Source: Archegozetes longisetosus (lineage: Eukaryota > Arthropoda > Arachnida > Sarcoptiformes > Trhypochthoniidae). Taken from it: DNA of 64,000 bases. The notes beneath the pieces were generated by a model. That model ran no database searches, had not been told where the DNA came from, and saw only the letters and a program-made list of their open reading frames with translations. Positions 57,836 through 64,000 of this stretch are shown here, piece by piece (positions within the stretch are counted from its first letter, which is position 1; each line of letters starts with the position of its first letter). The stretch lies in the NCBI GenBank assembly GCA_018873245.2, contig JAEMBT020000002.1:8220001-8284000 (forward strand). Reading direction: 5' to 3'. The position numbers and the translations under genes were made by a program.

Positions 57836-58649
57836 TACCGGAGTTATTACTAATATTATTAGTAAAGTTAAACAGTTGACTCTTTCGTTTATTCACTCGA
57901 TTCAATTGAATTATTGGCGAGATTTGGCAAGTGCTTCACAACTGATTCATAGTTGACACCAAATTCGTTCGTTTAACAAATGCTGCAATTGTTGCAAATA
58001 ATCGTTTCAAATAAGTACTATTAAATGCTGTTAAATGTTTATTTGCTTTATGAATCAGAGTAATTATTATTTAGAAAATTGAACTTGTTTATTCAATTTA
58101 AAACATTGACTAAAAATGAAATATCTCAGTCATGCGCACTTTTGTCTAACGCTTTCAATTAAGCTGATACTCATCCAACGATTGCATCATTCATACAAAC
58201 TATGCAAACAGTGTAATTCTTATAATACAGTATATACTAGAAATTAATTATGCGATCAACTATAAAATAGCTATTGTTATGCACCGTATTGCGCCTTTTT
58301 TGTCAGCTTATTTGAGTATAAGGATTTGACAAAGCATAAAAAATAAAATCCTCGAAATTCATTTTTAAAATAACTGACTTAAGTATCGAGTTTCAATTAC
58401 TCATTTTATTGCTATAGACGACCCCAACGCTCAAAATGAAATACAATAGTGAAGTGAGGTGAAAAATTAACGTTCAACTCCATAGGAGTTAACCTTAACG
58501 TTTAATTTCAAGTTTTACTAGTAAAATAATCATTTCAAAATAATTTGAGTCCTATTCATAAACGTTTAAGTTAATTGCAAAAATCAAAATTATTCTTCAA
58601 CAACGGTTTTTATTCACATTTTATTAATTTATAAAATAAAACATGCATT
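57836..58649. other. Intergenic region HMCES / ribosomal protein uL3
   Basis: 814 bp between the HMCES start and the uL3 stop on the same strand, AT-rich. It holds the HMCES promoter and the uL3 3' end. Nothing else is recognised. Confidence 0.5.
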
Positions 58650-60838
58650 CTAAGCAGATTTTTCTTCTTTGACTCGATCCTTCTTGAGTGGACCCTAAAA
58701 TAGAAATCAAAACATTTTAGTTCAAGTCATTTAAAACAAAATTAGTGATCAACACAAAAGAAATCAGTAGGAAGGCAGCAATAAATATCCTCATTTTAGA
58801 ATTAGTTTTAATTAATTGCATTCATCACAAACTCAGTTAATTTACTAATAAAGAGTAGTGTTCACTTACCATAAAAGCCTTCTTCTCTGAAGCAGTCTGA
58901 AACTTTCCATGACCAAACTTTGAAGAGGTGTCAATGAATTTCAAATTAATCTTCTCCAAAGCAGAACGTTTTGTGTGAGTCAACAATGACTAAAAATACA
59001 AAATAGATATAGAAATCATTCAAAGTTAAACAAATTGGTGGTAAAACGCCTCAGTCCTATCATTTTGGAAATCATTTTGATTTCATACAAGTATATAAGG
59101 CTCTTATGATTTAACATCATTGGCGATAATGAGTAATTTGAGTCAACACTTACTTTTCTCAAAGTCAGAACTCTCTTCTTCGGTCCAACAGTACATCCCT
59201 TTAGCATAAGATAATCGCAATTCACTTCTCCATAATGAGGAAATCCACCCTTAAATCAATTAATAAATACCATATTAGAAAAATGTTATAAATTAAGTCA
59301 ATTCAAGTATTGATATATAAATAAAACTCAGTCCGCCCTAAATTATCCTCAATTATTAATTTGGAAGTGTTTGTACACTTGTTTTTTCCATCATTTAAAA
59401 GACTAACAAACATTTGAATGAATGAATGAATGCATACCATAGGAGTGATAGTCTTTTCGGTGATGTCCTGTTCAGTCGATGCATTATTTTTGGCATCTTT
59501 GCCTCCTTTTCCAATACGATAAATCTTTTTATTAATTTCTGTTCTGTGGTGATATCCCTTCTGACCGGCTCGGGCAACAGTGAACTTCACTCGACTGGGA
59601 TGCCAGGCACCAATACAGGCAACTTTTCGCAAACCTTTGTGGGTCTTTCGCGGCAATTTCTTTGTGTGCCAACGACTGGTCACTCCCTTATAACCTTTAC
59701 CTTTGGTCACACCGATCACATCTATCATCTCGTCCTGAGAGTAAACCTCATTGATCGACACCTGCTTTTCAAAGTGCTTTCGTGCCCACTCTATCTTTTG
59801 GGCAACTGTTCCGCCATTCAATTGAATTTCCATTATGTGAGCCTTTTTCTGGCGCTTTCGCATCAGTTTCATCTGACAATTATAATCAAATTAAATCCTG
59901 TCTTATATTTCTACAAAACATGTTTGTATTAATACCTGTGTGTGAGCGATCACACGAATCACTTTGCAGTACTTCTTCATTCGTGCCAAGTCTTTTTCGA
60001 TCTCCTTTTTGCCCAAAGGATCTGACCATTTCTTAGCGTATTTAGTGAAGGCCTTCTTCTTTGATTTGTACCTTAATTATATAATAGAAATCAAATCAGA
60101 GTCTCATCACAATTGTACTTATGAGCGGAGACTCGAGTCAATAACTAGATCACAGCTCAATAGCTCTTAAGTTTGATTCGAAACTTAGAGGAGCTAATAT
60201 TTTATCATCAAGTCAATTGATTTAATGATAAATAATAGTTACCAATTCTTATAAAATCGTCTGCGACAGTCTTCACTCAAATGTTCGGCCCAAACAGTCT
60301 TAAAGGCACGCAATCCTTTCGGAGTTTCGATATATCCCACAATTCCAACGATAACCATTGGCGGTGTCTCCAAAATAGTGACCGCTTCGACAACTTCTTT
60401 CTTGTTCACCTCTAGTTTAAGGGAAAACAATAATTAAATGAGTCAATGAGTGATTGTATTGATTGTGTTGATATCGTACTCGATCCGGGTTTGTCCACTT
60501 CTCGGACGATATGAGTCATTCCTGCCTTATAACCGATAAAAGCGGTCAAATGTACAGGTTTTTGAGGGTCATCTTTAGGAAAAGCCTTCGCTTTTCCTCT
60601 ATGTCTACGACTTCTCTTCTTTGGCGTGAAAGCCATCGACCCATGTCTTGGGGCAGAAAACTTGCGGTGAGACTAATCATCAAATTAAACATTAATGCAT
60701 TAGCTATTATATTAATTGTATTAATCGATTCATTTAACTATACAATCATTAATAATTATTCGATAATTCATTTTAATTAAAGCGTTTAATAACGAAATAT
60801 TAAATTTGAAAATAAGAGAAATAAAGAATTAATACCAT
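58650..60838 (-). CDS. RPL3: 60S ribosomal protein L3 (uL3)
   Basis: Eight exons: 60836-60838, 60480-60672, 60243-60411, 59936-60071, 59438-59872, 59154-59249, 58870-58989, 58650-58694; 398 aa (human 403). Structural protein of the large subunit reaching the peptidyl-transferase centre. The first coding exon contains only ATG, as in other animal RPL3 genes. Then [99 protein letters not shown] and [20 protein letters not shown], all nearly identical to other animals. The conserved His of the W-finger region ([13 protein letters not shown]) is present. A pyrimidine-rich stretch (TTTCCTTTC, minus strand near 60862-60870) could be a 5' TOP motif. Confidence 0.98.
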
Positions 60839-61026
60839 TTTATCAACACGTTTCGAGTTGAAAGGAAATGAATGAACGTGTTTGCATCCTTTTTGCTGTT
60901 CAAACGAGCAAAATGCGCATGACTCTTATCCGAATATATGCACAACTTTTAGCATAAATGTTGAACGCTATGGGACTTATACATAGGTGACCCGCCGATT
61001 TCTAGACACCATTCGATTAATAAAAG

Positions 61027-61081
61027 TTTGTTTCGAAATATCAAACTTCGAATCTGTGAGTAATTTATTTGAGGTGTGATT
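61027..61081 (+). repeat. 55-bp direct repeat, copy 1
   Basis: Begins TTTGTTTCGAAATATCAAAC and ends TTTATTTGAGGTGTGATT. It matches 62482-62536 in the same orientation with about 4 mismatches over 55 bp. Confidence 0.85.
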
Positions 61082-61259
61082 CAAATATTGTAGTATGCTG
61101 CTGCTGATTCAGATACTGTACTGTTTCACTCTTTCAACTCATTTTACAACTTTAATATAAAACTTTAACAAAGTTAGCTAAAAGCATATTCTGCTCTTTA
61201 ACTTATTTAGTTGACAACTTTGTATTCAATTGCATTTTCAACCTGTCAGATTCAGTCAT

Positions 61260-61480
61260 AACATAAGGATTTAAAACTTCATTAACTGTTATCAGTTTTT
61301 AACCTTTAAATATTCAAAAGATCACTATTTAAATATAAAATCTTCAATCTAAATCAGACAATTTTTTGAACAATGCTTTTAGCTGTTTTAGATTGAAGAT
61401 TTTATTTAAATGATGTGAATTTTTGACTATTTAAAAGTTAAAAACTGATAACAATTAATGAAGTTTTAAATCCTTATGTT
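61260..61480. mobile_element. Long perfect-ended hairpin (foldback/MITE-like)
   Basis: Left arm 61260-61357 (starting AACATAAGGATTTAAAAC) and right arm 61383-61480 (ending TAAATCCTTATGTT) are imperfect reverse complements over almost 100 bp. Identity is high at both the outer ends and the inner stem (ATCTTCAATCTAAA). The loop is about 25 nt. A transcript of either strand would fold into a long hairpin. There is no coding capacity. Confidence 0.8.
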
Positions 61481-61878
61481 CGATTAGAGATAATTCCTTT
61501 TAGATGAGTGCCAGTTGAACCGATACATTTTTTGATGCGTTTGATGAAATTATCTATGACTCTAACCATAACATTTTAATTAATCTTTGTTTACTTTTAA
61601 TTAGATATTTAAATATAAAACGTACCTAAATTAAGCTTGATTATATAGACTATTGATTGGCATCAGTTATTAATGATTTAACTTAATATTTTATTAGTTA
61701 TAAAAGTTTTAAATCAGATACTTTTTTTGAGCAAGGCTATATTTTTGGGTCCAGCTGATTTTAGTATCATTGGATAGATCTGAATTCGCTCAGTTCAAAT
61801 ATATATACGAATTATAGTCTAATTCCATTATAAGGGAGTTATAAGCTCCAAAATGCTCAGGACAACAATTACCAACTC

Positions 61879-62061
61879 ATGGGCAAAATGCCAAAACACT
61901 TATATATATCTTTAGAAAAGTCTCGTCAAGTGGAATTAGATCCTTACCATGGAGGAAGCCTCTACAGAGTTGTAGGTGGGCAACTTGATCAAAAATATGA
62001 CAGTAAGTTTAGGGCGATGGCTGGCGAACCAAGTGATCTAGAGCTCGAAGCTGGGTATTAA
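61879..62061 (+). other. Unrecognised 60-codon frame in a GC-richer block
   Basis: A short frame (MGKMPKHLYISLEKSRQVEL at its start) within about 61850-62290, which is visibly less AT-rich than its surroundings. I recognise no family. Given the decayed helicase fragment downstream and the flanking direct repeats, it is more likely part of an old inserted element than a host gene. Confidence 0.2.
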
Positions 62062-62481
62062 TAGACTCAGCTCAACAAGCTCGATACATCGATAGGCCAC
62101 TTGATACTATCATGTCGCTTTTGGCCTTTAATTCCAAAAACCGCCAGTCTTAGCAATCCTGGAAGCGTTCCCAGTTATAACATTCGCAAAGGAAGCGGGA
62201 TAGGGCCAAACTCCTCTAGAGTGGTCGGTCTTGTAGCCCGGGTTGGATCTCCCTAGCCAGATGTAGGGAGTTTACCAAGTGTAAAATTATGTTTTTATGG
62301 CTAGAACTCCGTAAAAGCGATTTTAACATAAGATGGTATTTCTTTCGTAACTCGAAGCTATTGATTTCAGTAAAAACTTCTTAGAGACTTTTGTGTTTAG
62401 TATTAAAATATCTATCTAACGACATGTCGAAATCATCGAAATCGGTGTGGCCCAGTGGTCCATAGAAAAATAATATCCTCC

Positions 62482-62536
62482 TTTGTTTCGAAATATCAAA
62501 CTTTGAATCGATGATTAATTTATTTGAGGTGTGATT
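62482..62536 (+). repeat. 55-bp direct repeat, copy 2
   Basis: Same-orientation partner of 61027-61081. The two copies bracket about 1.4 kb that includes the long hairpin and the GC-richer block. Confidence 0.85.
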
Positions 62537-62639
62537 ACATTAGAGCGTTCGAAATGTTAAGCATGTTTCTGGAGGAGACAAAACCGCGTAAACATTGGTG
62601 AATCCTCTGTTCAGTATGTTATGCTCGCGAGGTAGAGTT

Positions 62640-63100
62640 CAGCTACCACAATTATGTTAAACTCTGGATCTTCTCTATAAGCCAATTATACTGAATGAAT
62701 CATCTACTTGCAGTATTCCCGTTCAACCAGATCTCACTGAACTTATCCAAGTAACTAAATTGATCATATGGAATGAAGCACCGATGACCAGTAAGCTGAC
62801 GATTGGGGCATTTGATAGTACTCTCAAGGATATTATGGTATCCACAGCTCCTATTGGTGGGAAGGTAGTTGTTTTAGGAAATTTCCGGCAGATATTACCA
62901 AAGATTCGGTGTGGATCACAAACGGGTATTGTAGCACCATTGTTAAAACGATCAGTTTTGTGGACACATTCTCGTCATGAAATTGACAGAAAATATGCGA
63001 ATTAAGCAACTGAATGGTGCAGCAGCAGAGGCTTAAAGAAACTTTGAAAGGTATTTGATGCGAGTTGGTGAAGGTAGTGAAGGCGTTGATGTCATAATAA
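62640..63100 (+). pseudogene. Decayed PIF1-like helicase fragment (Helitron-type)
   Basis: The clearest part reads PIILNESSTCSIPVQPDLTE, then TKLIIWNEAPM (Walker B-like DEAP motif changed to NEAP), GGKVVVLGNFRQILPKIRCG and LLKRSVLW. This is the order found in the PIF1 helicase encoded by Helitron transposons. Similarity continues in other frames: LTENMRI at about 62978 and FERYLMRVGEG at about 63043. Upstream, near 62640-62680, the part before NESSTC is out of frame. There are at least two frameshifts and a stop codon. Both N-terminal and C-terminal parts are missing. A dead fragment of a rolling-circle element. Confidence 0.75.
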
Positions 63101-63469
63101 ACTTTAACGATATGTGCGTCATAAATTCTACAAATTAATAGAAAAATTCTAGTCTCAAAACTATTAGTCAAGTTTAGATTTTTGTTTTTCCCATTGAAGT
63201 AATTTTACTAATTTTTTATTTGATTTAATTGTATAAATAAATTCAAGAAATGTAAAAAAATTAATTAAACTTTTTTTAATTAAAACTATTCACTACGAGA
63301 GCAATACTTTTGATAACGAGGAGCACTTTTGATGATAATTATTGATCGAATCTCACTTTCCATTTATCAGTTCATTCTATAAAATGCTCAATTTTCTAAT
63401 GAAATTTTTTTAAATATATATTGGCAAATTATTTTGTATTTATAGTTTATTTTGTCATTAAAAACTGTT

Positions 63470-63530
63470 AAAATACACTGCCGATCATAATCCTGGAGTC
63501 AGTAGTCCTACCCTCTGACGTTTGATGGAG
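63470..63530. repeat. Possible Tc1-like element terminus
   Basis: ACACTGCCGATCATAATCCTGG followed by AGTCAGTAGTCC looks like the end of a Tc1/mariner element (CAGTG..CA.AAT..TGG pattern). No matching opposite end is seen before the window ends, so this is weak. Confidence 0.25.
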
Positions 63531-63704
63531 GAGCCCTACAATTATGCAACTTTATATACAATTTAGAGTACCAAAATGCTGATCATGGACCAAATTTCAC
63601 GAATGTAGCATCTCTCAATTCTGGGTTACATTATCAAATTCGGTAGAGCCTGTCATAAGCACGTCGTTTTTAGGCATGTTTAGCTAATTTAACCCTACAC
63701 TGCA

Positions 63705-63728
63705 TAGTGTAGCAGATCTGCTACACTA
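63705..63728. repeat. 24-bp perfect palindrome
   Basis: The half-site TAGTGTAGCAGA is followed directly by its exact reverse complement, with no spacer. It lies in the gene-free, repeat-rich end of the window. It could be a remnant of a hairpin terminus of an inserted element or a protein-binding palindrome; there is no gene nearby to assign it to. Confidence 0.9.
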
Positions 63729-64000
63729 CGATCTTAGTCCATTATCTCAATATGACAACATTTACTAGAAATAATGCATATCGTAGCCGATGTGCAACAA
63801 AGCTTTTGAGATTATATAGTTTCGTTATTTATATAGATATCATGGTTTTCAAGAAAAATAGACATTTATCATTTCTTATTATGTAAATCAACAAGGTGCT
63901 ATATTTCAACAATTAAAAAATTTTCTAAATTAGGTATATTTTTCATATTTCTTCCAAAAATTAATAATTTTTGAGTTAAAGGTATGTAGAACAATCAATA

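Larger units (their letters stand above)
60839..61878. other. uL3 upstream region and start of a repeat-rich tail
   Basis: Contains the uL3 promoter, one copy of a 55-bp direct repeat (61027-61081) and a long hairpin (61260-61480). No gene is recognised. Confidence 0.5.

Overview
This is a stretch of nuclear genome from an animal, very probably an arthropod. A mite or another small chelicerate is my guess, but nothing in the window proves it. The DNA is strongly AT-rich. Genes are split by many short GT-AG introns, mostly about 50-100 nt with a few of 1-4 kb. All recognisable proteins are conserved metazoan housekeeping or signalling proteins. I see no operons, CRISPR arrays, rRNA or tRNA genes. 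I built the gene models by hand by joining exons whose reading phases agree and whose products match known families.

Layout: TAO kinase (+, 1792-5528) converges on Integrator subunit 7 (-, 6725-9592, one exon). INTS7 is divergent from an eIF4H-like RNA-binding protein (+, 10346-12600). Next is a 14-exon SLC13/INDY-type anion transporter (-, 13083-19872), then about 5 kb without genes but with repeats. Nemo-like kinase (+, 24945-30882) has a 4-kb first intron. It is followed by mitochondrial malate dehydrogenase (-, 32527-34032), divergent from NSRP1 (+, 34331-35667), then a Varp-like VPS9 protein without ankyrin repeats (-, 35904-37777), ALG11 (-, 38106-39569), a tiny PIG-Y-like gene (+, 40415-40525, possibly longer), MTO1 (-, 40605-43778), tyrosylprotein sulfotransferase (+, 44623-47230), argininosuccinate lyase (-, 47879-52003), a TSSK-like kinase (-, 54625-55881), HMCES (-, 56825-57835) and ribosomal protein uL3 (-, 58650-60838). 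The last 3 kb is repeat-rich and holds a decayed PIF1/Helitron helicase fragment.

The genes do not form one pathway. Two are kinases of MAPK and Wnt signalling (TAO, NLK). Three work in the secretory pathway (ALG11, PIG-Y, TPST). Two act in mitochondria (MDH2, MTO1). Others act in RNA synthesis and processing (INTS7, NSRP1), translation (eIF4H, uL3), DNA repair (HMCES) and arginine or anion metabolism (ASL, SLC13).

I found no multi-gene system that looks new. The most unusual items are a Varp-like protein lacking ankyrin repeats; single-base frameshifts in homopolymers of TAO kinase and MTO1; a recurring short hairpin-element family with a shared terminal motif; a foldback element built of 15-bp tandem repeats; a PIG-Y microgene; and an SLC13 transporter with a changed sodium-site motif.
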